Assembly (NCBI GenBank): GCA_021463145.1
Contig: JAJTWZ010000037.1
Coordinates: 1 to 41,737, forward strand
DNA length: 41,737 nucleotides
From: Blastocatellia bacterium
GTDB lineage: Bacteria; Acidobacteriota; Blastocatellia; UBA7656; JADIYM01
Reading direction: 5' to 3'
The position numbers were made by a program, and so were the translations under genes. The notes under the pieces are model-generated. The model worked only from the letters and a program-made list of their open reading frames with translations, was not told the origin of the DNA and did not search any database. Shown here in pieces: positions 11,893 through 21,753 of the stretch. Numbering within the stretch: position 1 is the stretch's first letter; every line of letters begins with the position of its first letter.

Positions 11893-12573
11893 ATGCAACA
11901 GGCAACCGAAACGGGATGGCTGGGAAGCCGGAGGCTGACCACGCTGCTCATCATTGCGCTGATATTCGGGAGCGCGCTGCTCGTGACCGGCTTCGGCCCG
12001 ATGCGCCTCCCGGGCGACCAGCAGGGATACGAGCCGGCGCAGCCGATCAAGTTTTCGCACCGGCTTCACGCCGGAGAACTTGCGATCGACTGCTTCTACT
12101 GCCACAGCGGGGCCGAGAAGAGCAGGCACGCCGGCGTTCCGGCGGCCAGCACCTGCATGAACTGCCACAAGAACATTACGTCGACCTTCGGCGCCTTCAG
12201 GGCCGAGGACGACCTGGCGAAGAAGGAAGGCCGGCCGCCCCGTCAGATCGTGTCCGCCGAGCTCCGAAAGCTCTACGACGCGCTTGGGCTCGACGACGCG
12301 CGCAAGCCGGACCCGGCGAAGACTCCCAAGCCGATCCAGTGGGTGCGAATCCACACCGTTCCCGATTTCGTCCACTTCGATCACAGCGCACACGTGAACG
12401 CCGGCGTGACGTGCCAGCAGTGCCACGGCACGGTGCAGGCAATGGAGCGGCTCAGGCAGGACAGCGACCTTGGAATGGGCTGGTGCGTCAACTGCCACAG
12501 GACTTCGAACAAGTCGGGTGTCGCCGGGAAGCCAGTTCACGCGTCTATCGACTGCGCCACGTGCCATCACTGA
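11893..12573 (+). CDS. actA: Alternative complex III pentaheme cytochrome c subunit
   Basis: A 226-aa protein with one N-terminal membrane anchor (~15-33) and exactly five CxxCH heme sites at 67-71, 88-92, 174-178, 198-202 and 221-225, the ActA pattern. It is the periplasmic heme wire of the quinol:cytochrome c oxidoreductase ACIII. I chose the ATG at 11893 because GAGGAGG (11881-11887) lies six bases upstream; the longer open frame is a narI shadow. The start is only 28 nt after narI, so actA-F appear to be read with nar. The protein ends in CATCHH, so the last heme is at the extreme C-terminus. Confidence 0.95.
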   Translation: MQQATETGWLGSRRLTTLLIIALIFGSALLVTGFGPMRLPGDQQGYEPAQPIKFSHRLHAGELAIDCFYCHSGAEKSRHAGVPAASTCMNCHKNITSTFGAFRAEDDLAKKEGRPPRQIVSAELRKLYDALGLDDARKPDPAKTPKPIQWVRIHTVPDFVHFDHSAHVNAGVTCQQCHGTVQAMERLRQDSDLGMGWCVNCHRTSNKSGVAGKPVHASIDCATCHH

Positions 12574-12589
12574 GGTTGAGATACTGACT

Positions 12590-15556
12590 ATGTCCGAATC
12601 CGATCCGAAACCGACGACCCCAGCCGATGACTGGATGACATCACGGCGCACGTTCCTCCGCGCGGCGGGCTTCACGTTCGCCAGCGCGATGATCACGGGC
12701 TGTCAGTCGTCGCCAATCCATCACGCGATTCCGTACCTGGTCCAGCCGGAGGACGTCGTCCCGGGCAGGCCGGTCTACTACGCCGGCACCTGCAGTGGCT
12801 GCTCGTCGGGTTGCGGAGTGCTCGTGAAGAACCGCGACGGCCGCCCGATCAAGATCGAGGGTTACACCGATCACGCGCTTTCGCAGGGGGGCGTGTGCGC
12901 GGTCGGGCAGGCCCACCTGCTTGGCCTCTACGACAATCTGAGGTTCTCCGGCCCGCGGCGCGACGGCCAGCCGGTCGAATGGACCGATGTCGATGCCGAG
13001 ATCGCCGCCCAGATCGCCAAGGTGAAGGCGGAGGGCGGCGCGGTCCGTTACCTCTCCGGAACCGTGAGCGGGCCGGCCTCACGCACGGTGGTCGAGAAGT
13101 TCCTCGGAGGTTTCGCGGACGCCCGCTGGGTGATGTACGACCCGATCTCGTCGTCGGCGATCCTGGATTCGCACGAAAGGACGCACGGGGCGCGTGTCCT
13201 TCCACGGTACCGCTTCGAAAAGGCCGACGTCGTCGTTTCGTTCGGCGCGGACTTCCTCGGAACGTGGACGTCGCCGGTCGAGCACACGGCGGGATATCGC
13301 GCGCGCCGGACTCCCGACGACCCGGCCGTCCCGATGTCGTACCACGTGCAGTTCGAATCGCGGCTTTCGACGACCGGTGGAAAGGCCGACCGGAGGTTCA
13401 GGGTCGCGCCATCCGAAATGGGCGCGCTCGTTTCCGGACTTGCGGCGCTCGTCGCGAGGAAGGCAGGGACCGAGCTCGCGGGAGCCGCGGCGCCGGCGGC
13501 ACACGCGGAAGCTCTTGCCGAGGTTGCCGAGCGGCTCTGGGCGGCGAAAGGGAAATGTCTCGTCGTCAGCGGCAGCCAGGATGTCCAGGTCCAGGCGCTC
13601 TGCAACTTCATTAATCACCTGCTTGGCAATTACGACCAGACGCTCGACGTTACGGCGCCGTCGAACCAGAGGCTGGGAAGCGACAGTGCGCTTGCCGCGC
13701 TGCTCGACGAGTTGCGCGGAGGGCGCGTGAAGGCGCTCTTCATCGATGGCGTCGATCCCGTCTACGACCTCGGCCTCGCGACGGAACTCGCCGACGCGAT
13801 CCGACGCGTTCCGCTGGTCGTCAACTTTGCGTCGCGCAACGACGAGACGGCCGTAGCGTCGAAGTTCGTCTGCCCCGACCACCACGCGCTCGAGTCGTGG
13901 ACGGACTCCGAGCCGGTCCGCGGAATCGTGAACCTGTCGCAGCCAGCCACCCGGCCGTTGTTGGCAACGCGGTCGGTACTCGAGTCGCTGTCGGCCTGGA
14001 TGGGCGAGCCCCGCTCGATTCTCGACATCGTCCGATCGACCTGGGAAACGAAGGTCTTCCCCAGACAGACGGCACAGCCGGTGTTCCTCACGTTCTGGGA
14101 GCGCTCCGTACAGGACGGATTCTGCACGGTCACCCCGGAGCCCGTCGCGGCATCTGCATTCAACCTGGCGGCGGTAAAGCCGGCCGGCGAGGCGCACGCC
14201 GCCGCGGCCGGTCAACTCGAAGTCGTCGTCTACCCGACTGTGGGAATGCTCGACGGGCGCCACGCCTACAATGCCTGGCTTCACGAAATGCCCGACCCGA
14301 TGACGCGCGTCACGTGGGACAGTTACGCGTGCCTGGCGCCGGCGACCGCCAAGCGGCTCGGCCTTTCGGAGGGTGACGTCGTGCGCGTCGCGGCCGCCGA
14401 GCCGGGAGCGAGCGTCGAGTGCTCGGTCGTGATTCAACCCGGACAGCATGAGGGCGTCGTTTCTCTGCCGATGGGTTACGGCAGCCGCCTGAGCGAGCGG
14501 TTCGCAAACGTCGGTCCGCAGTGGCTCGAGAGCAGGACGGCGGTTGGCGACGATGGCCGAGTGGGCCGGCACGCGGGACCGTTCGTGACGATGCGCGAGG
14601 GAGCGCGTCTGTTCGACGGCCGTCCGGTGCAGGTTTCGCCGACGGGCCGCAGCCGGCCGCTAGCGGCGGTTCAGCTGCATCACGCGCTGACCGCCCCGGA
14701 GGAGCTCGATGGCCTCGGGTTCGAGCGGCGCGACATAGTTCGCCAGACGACTTTCGCCGAACTGCACGACGAAAAGAGCCACGGCGGGCACGGCGAACAT
14801 CACGGCGGTCCGAGCGAGCTCTGGCCCCAGGACCATCCGGTTACGGGCCCGAAATGGGGAATGTCGATCGACCTGTCCGCTTGCACGGGCTGTTCCGCCT
14901 GCGTCGTGGCGTGCCAGGTAGAGAACAACGTCCCCGTGGTCGGCCGGGACGAGGTGATGAGGCATCGAGAGATGCACTGGATCCGCATCGACCGGTACTA
15001 CGAAGGCGACGGCGACGACGTCTCGTTCCAGCCGATGATGTGCCAGCAGTGCGGGGTGGCCGGTTGCGAGACCGTCTGTCCCGCGCTCGCGACCCTGCAC
15101 AGCGAGGACGGACTGAACCAGCAGGTATACAACCGCTGCGTCGGTACGAGGTACTGCGCCAACAACTGCGCGTACAAGGTCAGGCGCTTCAACTGGTTCG
15201 ACTATCCGCACGCCGATCGTTTCGAAAATCTGGTGCTCAATCCGGACGTGGTCGTTCGATCGCGGGGCGTGATGGAGAAGTGCAGTTTCTGCGTGCAGCG
15301 CATACAGGAGGCGCGGATCGCGGCAAAGGCGAGAGGCGAAGCGATCGCCGACGGCGCCATCCAACCGGCGTGCCAGCAGACGTGCCCGGCACGCGCCATT
15401 ACGTTCGGAGACTTGAACGATCCGAACAGTGCGCTTTCGAAGGCCAACCACGGCCGGCGTAGCTATCGCGTCCTTGAAGAAGTAGGCACGGAGCCCTCGG
15501 TTACCTACCGGGCGGTCGTCCGCAATCGTGAAGGAGGAGAGGGCCATCATGGCTGA
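12590..15556 (+). CDS. actB: Alternative complex III Fe-S/molybdopterin-like subunit
   Basis: A 988-aa fusion of a molybdopterin-oxidoreductase-like half and a ferredoxin half, as in all ActB proteins; the family carries no molybdenum. A twin-arginine signal ([12 protein letters not shown] at 19-20) runs straight into ITGC38, a lipobox, so it is probably a Tat-exported lipoprotein. An N-terminal CSGCSSGC motif plus a later Cys (GGVCAVGQ) resembles an Fe-S site. The C-terminal half (from ~760) has C765/768/771/775 and three further cysteine groups for 3Fe/4Fe clusters. It overlaps actC by 8 nt. Confidence 0.95.
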   Translation: MSESDPKPTTPADDWMTSRRTFLRAAGFTFASAMITGCQSSPIHHAIPYLVQPEDVVPGRPVYYAGTCSGCSSGCGVLVKNRDGRPIKIEGYTDHALSQGGVCAVGQAHLLGLYDNLRFSGPRRDGQPVEWTDVDAEIAAQIAKVKAEGGAVRYLSGTVSGPASRTVVEKFLGGFADARWVMYDPISSSAILDSHERTHGARVLPRYRFEKADVVVSFGADFLGTWTSPVEHTAGYRARRTPDDPAVPMSYHVQFESRLSTTGGKADRRFRVAPSEMGALVSGLAALVARKAGTELAGAAAPAAHAEALAEVAERLWAAKGKCLVVSGSQDVQVQALCNFINHLLGNYDQTLDVTAPSNQRLGSDSALAALLDELRGGRVKALFIDGVDPVYDLGLATELADAIRRVPLVVNFASRNDETAVASKFVCPDHHALESWTDSEPVRGIVNLSQPATRPLLATRSVLESLSAWMGEPRSILDIVRSTWETKVFPRQTAQPVFLTFWERSVQDGFCTVTPEPVAASAFNLAAVKPAGEAHAAAAGQLEVVVYPTVGMLDGRHAYNAWLHEMPDPMTRVTWDSYACLAPATAKRLGLSEGDVVRVAAAEPGASVECSVVIQPGQHEGVVSLPMGYGSRLSERFANVGPQWLESRTAVGDDGRVGRHAGPFVTMREGARLFDGRPVQVSPTGRSRPLAAVQLHHALTAPEELDGLGFERRDIVRQTTFAELHDEKSHGGHGEHHGGPSELWPQDHPVTGPKWGMSIDLSACTGCSACVVACQVENNVPVVGRDEVMRHREMHWIRIDRYYEGDGDDVSFQPMMCQQCGVAGCETVCPALATLHSEDGLNQQVYNRCVGTRYCANNCAYKVRRFNWFDYPHADRFENLVLNPDVVVRSRGVMEKCSFCVQRIQEARIAAKARGEAIADGAIQPACQQTCPARAITFGDLNDPNSALSKANHGRRSYRVLEEVGTEPSVTYRAVVRNREGGEGHHG

Positions 15557-16922
15557 GGTTGCTTCCGCTCTCAGGCTGCCGCTCGTTGCGAGCGACACGT
15601 CGCTCGGCCAGGTGACGCGCGACGTCTGCGCTCCGATGGAGGGCAAACCGACGTGGATGTGGTGGGCCGCGTTTCTCGTGTCGTCGGCCACGATGCTCGT
15701 CGGCGCCACCGCCGTGACTTACCAGGTCGCGACTGGAATCGGAACCTGGGGCCTGAACAGAACCGTCGGATGGGCGTTCGACATTACGAACTTCGTGTTC
15801 TGGATCGGCATCGGGCACGCCGGGACCCTTATCTCGGCAATCCTGTTCCTGTTCCGGCAGCGGTGGCGAACGGCAGTGAACCGCGCGGCCGAGGCGATGA
15901 CGCTGTTTGCCGTAATGTGCGCGGGGATTTTTCCCATCATCCACATGGGCCGGCCGTGGATGTTCTTCTTCGTGATTCCGTATCCGAACACGCGCGGTCC
16001 GCTCTGGATCAACTTCCGATCGCCGCTCGTCTGGGACTTTTTCGCGATCAGCACCTACGGCCTGATTTCGGCGGTCTTCTGGTACATCGGTCTCATCCCC
16101 GATCTGGCGACGATCCGGGACCGCGAGAAGCCCGGACTGCGAAAGACGATCTTCGCGATCCTCAGCCTCGGCTGGAACGGGTCGTTCCGTACCTGGCATC
16201 ACTACGAGCTCGTCTACCTGCTTCTCGCGGGACTTGCGACGCCGCTGGTGCTTTCGGTGCACAGCATCGTCAGCACCGACTTCGCAACCGCGGTGATCCC
16301 GGGCTGGCACACGACGATCTTCCCGCCCTACTTCGTCGCCGGCGCGATTTTCTCGGGGATGGCGATGGTGCTGACGTTGATGATCATCGTGCGCAAGGTG
16401 ATGCGGCTCGAGAACTACCTGACGAAGAGGCACATCGACGCGATGTGCAAGCTCGTCATTGCCACCGGGGGCATGGTCGGAATCGCCTACGCCACGGAAT
16501 TCTTCATCGCAATGTACTCGGCGAACGCCTACGAGCAGTTCGTCTTCATGAACCGTGCCCTCGGGCCGATGAAGTGGGCCTACTGGACGATGGTCTGCTG
16601 CAACGTGATCACGCCGCAGTTTCTGTGGTTCAAGAAGTTGCGGTCGAATCTGGTCGTCGTCTTCATCCTCACGATCTTCGTGAACATCGGCATGTGGTTC
16701 GAGCGGTTCGTCATCATCGTGACGTCGCTTCACAGGGATTTCCTGCCGTCCAGTTGGGCGACTTATGCGCCGACTTCGATCGAGATCGCTACGCTCGTCG
16801 GCAGTTTCGGTCTCTTCTTCACGGCGTTCCTGCTTTTCTGCCGGGTTCTGCCGGTGATCGCGATGGGCGAGGTGAAGGGCGTGCTGACGTTCGGCAGGCG
16901 AACCGGGGGAGAAGCGAAATGA
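15549..16922 (+). CDS. actC: Alternative complex III NrfD-like quinol-oxidising membrane subunit
   Basis: A 457-aa polytopic protein of the NrfD/PsrC family with about ten helices, one of the two large quinol-binding membrane subunits of ACIII. Characteristic stretches are [28 protein letters not shown] and the [10 protein letters not shown] loop. The start is preceded by AAGGAGGAGAGG and overlaps the end of actB; its stop overlaps actD (ATGA). Length and helix number are normal for ActC. Confidence 0.94.
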   Translation: MAEVASALRLPLVASDTSLGQVTRDVCAPMEGKPTWMWWAAFLVSSATMLVGATAVTYQVATGIGTWGLNRTVGWAFDITNFVFWIGIGHAGTLISAILFLFRQRWRTAVNRAAEAMTLFAVMCAGIFPIIHMGRPWMFFFVIPYPNTRGPLWINFRSPLVWDFFAISTYGLISAVFWYIGLIPDLATIRDREKPGLRKTIFAILSLGWNGSFRTWHHYELVYLLLAGLATPLVLSVHSIVSTDFATAVIPGWHTTIFPPYFVAGAIFSGMAMVLTLMIIVRKVMRLENYLTKRHIDAMCKLVIATGGMVGIAYATEFFIAMYSANAYEQFVFMNRALGPMKWAYWTMVCCNVITPQFLWFKKLRSNLVVVFILTIFVNIGMWFERFVIIVTSLHRDFLPSSWATYAPTSIEIATLVGSFGLFFTAFLLFCRVLPVIAMGEVKGVLTFGRRTGGEAK

Positions 16923-17449
16923 ACAACAGGTACGTGGTGAGCCTGTTCGAGGACGAGCACGATCTGCTCGCGGCGGTGCGAACCGCGCGCGAGCGCAAGC
17001 TCAAGATCGTCGACGTCCATTCGCCGTACGCCGTGCACGGTCTCGATGCGGCTCTGGGGGTCCGGCCTTCGTGGATGTCCTGGGCCTGCGCGGTATTCGC
17101 CGTGCTCGGCGTTTCGTCGATGCTGTTTTTCCAGTACTGGGTCGGAGCTGTCGACTGGCCCGTAAACGTCGGCGGCAAGCCGTGGAACTCACTGCCTGCC
17201 TATATACCGATCACCTTCGAAGCACTGGTCTTCGGAGGCGGCATCGGAATGGTGCTGACGTTTTTCGTGGCGTGCCGGTTGTATCCCGGAAGGCCGGCGC
17301 ACGTTCCGGATCCGCGTGTGACCGACGACCGGTTCGCGATGGTTCTGGAAGAGGCTGACGCCGGTTTCGATCTCGACGACGTGAGGCGTTTGTTCAGCGG
17401 CCTTGGTGCAGTCGAGGTCCGTGAGCACGTTTCCGAGGAGGCGCCGTGA
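16919..17449 (+). CDS. actD: Alternative complex III subunit D
   Basis: A 176-aa protein with an N-terminal soluble ferredoxin-like segment ([20 protein letters not shown], then [19 protein letters not shown]), two membrane helices (~57-80 and ~101-121) and a short C-terminal cytoplasmic tail. This is the standard ActD (DUF3341-type) layout; it has no cofactor and is structural. The start is coupled to actC by an ATGA overlap and the stop overlaps the actE start. Confidence 0.93.
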   Translation: MNNRYVVSLFEDEHDLLAAVRTARERKLKIVDVHSPYAVHGLDAALGVRPSWMSWACAVFAVLGVSSMLFFQYWVGAVDWPVNVGGKPWNSLPAYIPITFEALVFGGGIGMVLTFFVACRLYPGRPAHVPDPRVTDDRFAMVLEEADAGFDLDDVRRLFSGLGAVEVREHVSEEAP

Positions 17450-18075
17450 TGGGCAGAAGAACCGTCAACCTGATACTCATCGCGCTGCTGGCGGGACTTG
17501 CGGCGGCCGGATGGATCGTCCAGAGCGATCCATCGAAGCCGAACTACGTCTTCCTGCCGAACATGGTCGAGTCCGTTCCTTACGACTCGTTTGCCGAGAA
17601 CCCGAATTTCGCCGACGGCAAGACGCTCCAGTTACCGCCCGACGGCACGATTCCGCGCGGCGCGGTCCGGCTGCACTACTCTACGGGGACTGAAGAGGCG
17701 AAGAGGGCCGGGCAGGAACTGACCAATCCGTTCAAGCTTTCCGATACCGATGCCGTCCGTCGCGGTTCGGTCATATACGGCCGCTACTGCGCCGTGTGCC
17801 ACGGCGGCACGGGAAAGGGTGACGGACCCGTTGCGATGCGCGGTTTTCCCCCGCCGCCCGCATTCACGGATGCCAAGTCGCTCGCGATGGCCGACGGCGA
17901 GATGTTCCACCTGATCACCTACGGCGGCGAGAACATGCCGTCCTATGCGACGCAGGTATCACAGGAGGATCGATGGAAAGCCATCCTGTTCGTCCACGTC
18001 ATTCAACAGAAGGAACAGGCGGCGGCCGCGGCAGCGGCGCAGTCGCCAGTTCCGCCGGCTCCTCCAGCGCAATGA
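17449..18075 (+). CDS. actE: Alternative complex III monoheme cytochrome c subunit
   Basis: A 208-aa periplasmic cytochrome with an N-terminal membrane segment (~6-24), one CxxCH (114-118) and likely axial M163 in ENMPSYA. The tail is Ala/Pro-rich and low in complexity. Two starts are possible, GTG 17446 or ATG 17449. GAGGAGG at 17435-17441 is better spaced for the ATG, so that is used. No lipobox cysteine is visible near the N-terminus. Its stop overlaps actF (ATGA). Confidence 0.93.
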   Translation: MGRRTVNLILIALLAGLAAAGWIVQSDPSKPNYVFLPNMVESVPYDSFAENPNFADGKTLQLPPDGTIPRGAVRLHYSTGTEEAKRAGQELTNPFKLSDTDAVRRGSVIYGRYCAVCHGGTGKGDGPVAMRGFPPPPAFTDAKSLAMADGEMFHLITYGGENMPSYATQVSQEDRWKAILFVHVIQQKEQAAAAAAAQSPVPPAPPAQ

Positions 18076-19244
18076 TGATCCCTGCACTCGAATTCGATTC
18101 TCACTCGGCGCCGTCGTTTGCGACACGACTGTGCGCAATTGCCGGCGCGATCTGTCTGGTTGCGGGCGCTGTCCTTTCCCCGGCTTCGGTATGGCCATAC
18201 CTTCTGCTGCTCAGCTACGCGCTGGTTGGTCTCGGTGTCGGCGCCTTGTCCTTCATCGCGCTACAGTACATCGTCGGGAGCGGGTGGGCAGCGGCCTTCA
18301 GGCGTGTCCCGGAAGCAATGATCGCAGTCCTGCCGCTGGGGTTCGTGGGGCTCTGGGTCGTGTTCCTCGCGCACCCGTCCCTGTATCCCTGGCAGGGCGC
18401 CGCGCACGACGCGGCGCCGGGACTGGCGTGGTTCAAGCAGGCATGGCTGTCGTGGCCATTCTTCCTGGTACGGGCTGCTGTGTACATGGCCCTCTGGGCG
18501 GCATTCGGGTACGCGATGCTTCGGCATTCGCGAAAGCAGGACGAGACGGGTGACGTTTCGCACACGAAGTCGAACATCCACCTGTCGGCTGGCTTTCTCG
18601 CCGTATTCGGCATCACGTCGTTTCTCGCCAGTGTCGACTGGATCATGTCGCTGGAGCCGCACTGGTACAGCACGATGTTCGGCTGGTACAACTTTGCCGG
18701 GCAGTTCGAAAGCGCGCTGGCGGTTATCATCCTGCTGGTCGTATGGCTCGAGAGGCGCGGGCCGCTGCGGGGCGTGATCAACGAAGCGCATCTGCACGAC
18801 CTGGGCAAGCTGCTTTTCGCGTTCAGCACGTTCTGGATGTATCTCTGGTTCAGCCAGTACCTGCTGATCTGGTACAGCAACATCCCGGAAGAGACGGTGT
18901 ACTTCACGGCAAGGTTGCGCGGATGGTGGATGCCGTTCTCGATGGCGAGTCTGCTGTTGAACTGGGTCGTGCCGTTCGTCGTGCTGATGACGATTCCGGT
19001 CAAGCGCAACGCGAGCGCGCTCACGAAGGTGGCCGTCGCGGTACTGGTAGGGCGATGGTTCGATCTATACCTGATGATCTTCCCGTCGCAGTCGCCGGAC
19101 GGACCGGTTTTCGGCATCTGGGAGGCGGGAATGACGATCGGCGCGATTGCGGCGGTCATCCTGGTCGTCCGCTCGGCGCTGGGTGCGGCCAACATCATTC
19201 CAAAGGGTGACCCTTACATCCGGGAGAGCCTGCATCACCACTAG
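18072..19244 (+). CDS. actF: Alternative complex III second polytopic subunit
   Basis: A 390-aa membrane protein with about ten helices, related to ActC but diverged, and the last ACIII gene here. Typical ActF stretches include SVDWIMSLEPHWYSTMFG, FSTFWMYLWFSQYLLIWYSN and WVVPFVVLM. ATG 18072 overlaps the actE stop; ATG 18075 would shorten it by one residue. After it the plus-strand block ends at strong hairpins. No caa3/cbb3 oxidase gene follows, although such genes often accompany ACIII in other bacteria. Confidence 0.93.
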   Translation: MMIPALEFDSHSAPSFATRLCAIAGAICLVAGAVLSPASVWPYLLLLSYALVGLGVGALSFIALQYIVGSGWAAAFRRVPEAMIAVLPLGFVGLWVVFLAHPSLYPWQGAAHDAAPGLAWFKQAWLSWPFFLVRAAVYMALWAAFGYAMLRHSRKQDETGDVSHTKSNIHLSAGFLAVFGITSFLASVDWIMSLEPHWYSTMFGWYNFAGQFESALAVIILLVVWLERRGPLRGVINEAHLHDLGKLLFAFSTFWMYLWFSQYLLIWYSNIPEETVYFTARLRGWWMPFSMASLLLNWVVPFVVLMTIPVKRNASALTKVAVAVLVGRWFDLYLMIFPSQSPDGPVFGIWEAGMTIGAIAAVILVVRSALGAANIIPKGDPYIRESLHHH

Positions 19245-19286
19245 GAGCGCGTGTCGTCGAGTTTGATTTCCGTCCTGTTCCGGTGA

Positions 19287-19310
19287 GGTCGCGGACGCGT
19301 GTCCGCGACC
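19287..19310. terminator. Strong hairpin downstream of actF
   Basis: GGTCGCGGAC pairs perfectly with GTCCGCGACC around a 4-nt GCGT loop, 42 nt after the actF stop. There is no U-run, so it may be a Rho-independent-like stop, an mRNA 3' stabiliser, or both. It serves convergent genes. Confidence 0.6.
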
Positions 19311-19347
19311 GTGGATCGATGGATGAATGCGCCGCCGGCTGAGCGGC

Positions 19348-19435
19348 GTCGAACCCGGAGCGCCAACGGGCCGGCCGTGCCATCCGCGCCGCGTGAGGTG
19401 GACGGCCGGCCCGTCGCTTGCGCTCCGGGTACGAC
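19348..19435. repeat. Long imperfect hairpin with GGGCCGGCC core, dispersed repeat
   Basis: An inverted repeat with arms of about 35 bp: GTCGAACCCGGAGCGC and ACGGGCCGGCCGT on the left are mirrored on the right by ACGGCCGGCCCGT and GCGCTCCGGGTACGAC. The inner 13 bp are perfect and the outer 16 bp have one mismatch. Each arm closely resembles sequence at 40621-40655, so this looks like a family member placed between the convergent actF and VWFA genes. It could act as a bidirectional terminator. Confidence 0.75.
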
Positions 19436-19450
19436 TCGCGGAGAGGGGAG

Positions 19451-21607
19451 CTATTTCACCGAGAACTTCGATTCCCGCATCGACGAACGACCCTGCTCGT
19501 CGCGGACGTTGAGCCGCATCAGGTAATCGCCAGCCGGAATGTCCTTGCACGGAATCGCCGTGAACACCCAGCCACTCGCGCCGCCGGATGCCGGCATCAA
19601 GTCCAGTTCGAGCGATGCGAGCAACTGCTTGCCCTGCCAGATCGAAAGTACGGGCTTCTTCATTGCCCGGCCCTCGGGCCAATAGACGGCAGCGAGAATC
19701 GTCATCGCGTCCGCCTGTGAAAACACCGGCGTCGCGAGCGGCACGAGGTACTTGCCGCCAGTCTGAAAGCTCGGTTCGCCGGCCCCTTCCGGAGCGACTA
19801 CGTTGCGGCCAAGGACGATGTCGCTCGCCGCCGGACCAGACGACCAGTCGAGCCCGCGCACCTGCTGAACCGAACTGCCGATCGATCCGGTCTGCTCGCC
19901 CGACAGGATGGCCTCGACGCGCACAACGTCCCCTTCGGCCACGTCGAAGCCGCCCTCGAGCCGCAGGCCCTCGGCCCGGACCAGGGCCGCCTGCTCTGGC
20001 GTCAGGTTCAGGTTGATCGGAATGCGACCCGTGGCAAGCACACGATCGGCGGAGTCTCGCGCGATCAGAAGCCCGTAGTAACTGCCCGTCAGCGCCTTCT
20101 CGTCCGACTCCGTCAGCGAAATCGCTTCGGCGGGCACCGTGAGCGCGTAGCTGACGCGCGTTCCGCCTGCCGGAATGCCGAAGGCGTAGGATCGAAGAGT
20201 GAAGGGAAGCGACTTCCTGGCGCCGTCCTGATGTGCCCGGATGTAAAGCCGCTGATCCTCGAGCCTGAAAAGACCCCGCGCCTCGGTCGGGATTGCGAAG
20301 TACCCCTCGCGAGCGCGGACCGTCGCGCCCGCGTGGTTCTTTACCCTGACGCTGATCTTCCGGTACTCGCCCGTTTCCCAGTCACGCGTCGGCGCGTAAT
20401 AAATAAGGTAATAGCTTCGCTGATCGCGATCGATCTCGGCGAGTCCCTTGAACAGATCGTTGCTGTTCTTCATGAAGAGACCGCCGGTCCGTGAGGCGAA
20501 CTCGGCAAGTATGTCGGTTCTCGTGTTCGAATTGCGCGTGATGTTGTCGAAGATGCCGCCCCGGATCGATGACGTCCTTTCGGAGTTGAAATCGCTTCCT
20601 CGCATCCCGGCCGCGTTCTGAACCCTGTCCACTTCGGCGCGCGATGTGGAGCCCCTCTCCGATGCCGTATCGAGTCCACGAGCGTCGATTACGTAGAGCG
20701 TCACGCCGGCCGCGGCCGCGGCGTTGAGCACCCGTTCCTTCACATCCTGCACCTGTTTTACCTGCAGCAGGCCCTCCGAGAAGAGCGTGATGCTGCGGCG
20801 TCCCGGCAAGACCCGGTGGGCGTCGATGAGCGCAGTCAATGCGTCGTAGATCGTCCACGAGATACCGAGCGCCTGCATTTCCTCGGCCTGCTCGATCGAT
20901 CGCTTTGCGAGGCGCAGCGCAACTTCGCCCGCATCGGGCGGAGTCGCTGCCTCCGCGGCGCCGACACCCGCCGTACCCGACGAACTCGTGCCCTCCTCGG
21001 TGCCGGGTGCCGCGTACGTCGAATAGGCGTCGCCAGGAAGACGCACGCGCGCAAGGTCGATGCCCGCCTTCTCGGCCGCTCTCAACGTTCCGATTCCGCC
21101 CGTCTTCGTGTTCGCCAGCGCGGCAACGATAGCCTGCTTGTCGTTCGTCGTCGTCTGGAGGAGCCGCAGTCCGCCGGTGCCGATGGTGAAAAGCGTTACG
21201 TAATCGTCCGACGTCATCACAGTCTGCACATACTTCTCGATGGCGGCACGGACGTCCGCGAGGTGGACGTCCTCGACAGTTCCGTCCGTGACGACGATGG
21301 TGTGATACGTCGCAGTTCCGCTCGGCAAAGGCGCCGCTCCCGCACCGCGAGCGGCAGACGCATCCGCGATTCGGCCAACCGACTTGACGCGTGTGATCGG
21401 CTGGGGGATCCCGTCCTCGAGCACTTCGAAGTCACTCGCGGTGAGACCAGCCATCGGGCGACGGTCCTTGTCGAGGACTACGGCATCGACGAGTACCTCG
21501 ACCGATTCGAGCTGGGCCTGGCCGCCGTCAGGCGCCGGTTGCTGTGCGGCCGCGCTTCCGGCCGCAACAATCATGATAGCGAGTACCGTCGAGATGAACT
21601 TGCTCAC
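19451..21607 (-). CDS. Secreted VWFA-related (Acidobacterial-type) protein
   Basis: A 718-aa exported protein. The signal peptide ends near SAAAQQ (residue ~21). A region with DAVVLDKDRRPMAGLTASDF and EVLEDGIPQPI follows, the standard opening of the 'VWFA-related Acidobacterial domain' family. Next comes a von Willebrand A-like fold in which the usual DxSxS metal site reads D108-GTVE, so metal binding may be altered. The family tail GGLFMKNSNDLFKGLAEI ... YYLIYYAP is present. The GTG start is favoured because it is preceded by TTGGAGTT and begins directly before the signal peptide. Function is unknown in the family; adhesion or surface binding is usual for VWFA folds. It lies downstream of a hairpin and the IPT gene on the same strand. 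Confidence 0.85.
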   Translation of the reverse strand: MSKFISTVLAIMIVAAGSAAAQQPAPDGGQAQLESVEVLVDAVVLDKDRRPMAGLTASDFEVLEDGIPQPITRVKSVGRIADASAARGAGAAPLPSGTATYHTIVVTDGTVEDVHLADVRAAIEKYVQTVMTSDDYVTLFTIGTGGLRLLQTTTNDKQAIVAALANTKTGGIGTLRAAEKAGIDLARVRLPGDAYSTYAAPGTEEGTSSSGTAGVGAAEAATPPDAGEVALRLAKRSIEQAEEMQALGISWTIYDALTALIDAHRVLPGRRSITLFSEGLLQVKQVQDVKERVLNAAAAAGVTLYVIDARGLDTASERGSTSRAEVDRVQNAAGMRGSDFNSERTSSIRGGIFDNITRNSNTRTDILAEFASRTGGLFMKNSNDLFKGLAEIDRDQRSYYLIYYAPTRDWETGEYRKISVRVKNHAGATVRAREGYFAIPTEARGLFRLEDQRLYIRAHQDGARKSLPFTLRSYAFGIPAGGTRVSYALTVPAEAISLTESDEKALTGSYYGLLIARDSADRVLATGRIPINLNLTPEQAALVRAEGLRLEGGFDVAEGDVVRVEAILSGEQTGSIGSSVQQVRGLDWSSGPAASDIVLGRNVVAPEGAGEPSFQTGGKYLVPLATPVFSQADAMTILAAVYWPEGRAMKKPVLSIWQGKQLLASLELDLMPASGGASGWVFTAIPCKDIPAGDYLMRLNVRDEQGRSSMRESKFSVK

Positions 21608-21690
21608 GATCGAACTCCAATGATCCAGGGATTGGCGCCAGCGCGTCGAGCGGGCAACGTGCAATGGTACACCACTCGGGAAACTGGAAT

Positions 21691-21740
21691 CCGTGCCCGC
21701 GATCGGCGACTCGAATGCGAGCGCCGGATCGCGGGCACGG
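21691..21740 (-). terminator. Large hairpin between IPT-protein gene and VWFA gene
   Basis: A near-perfect 50-nt inverted repeat: CCGTGCCCGCGATC pairs with GATCGCGGGCACGG, continued inward by GGCG/CGCC and CTCG/CGAG, leaving a loop of about four bases. It starts 14 nt past the stop of the minus-strand IPT gene. The following minus-strand bases are only mildly T-rich. Probable terminator or RNA-processing structure. Confidence 0.6.
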
Positions 21741-21753
21741 AGCCACTGCGACG

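Noticed and set aside
12641-15709. Several long minus-strand frames across actB
   Set aside because: Shadows of actB; no signal peptide, motif or ribosome site supports them.
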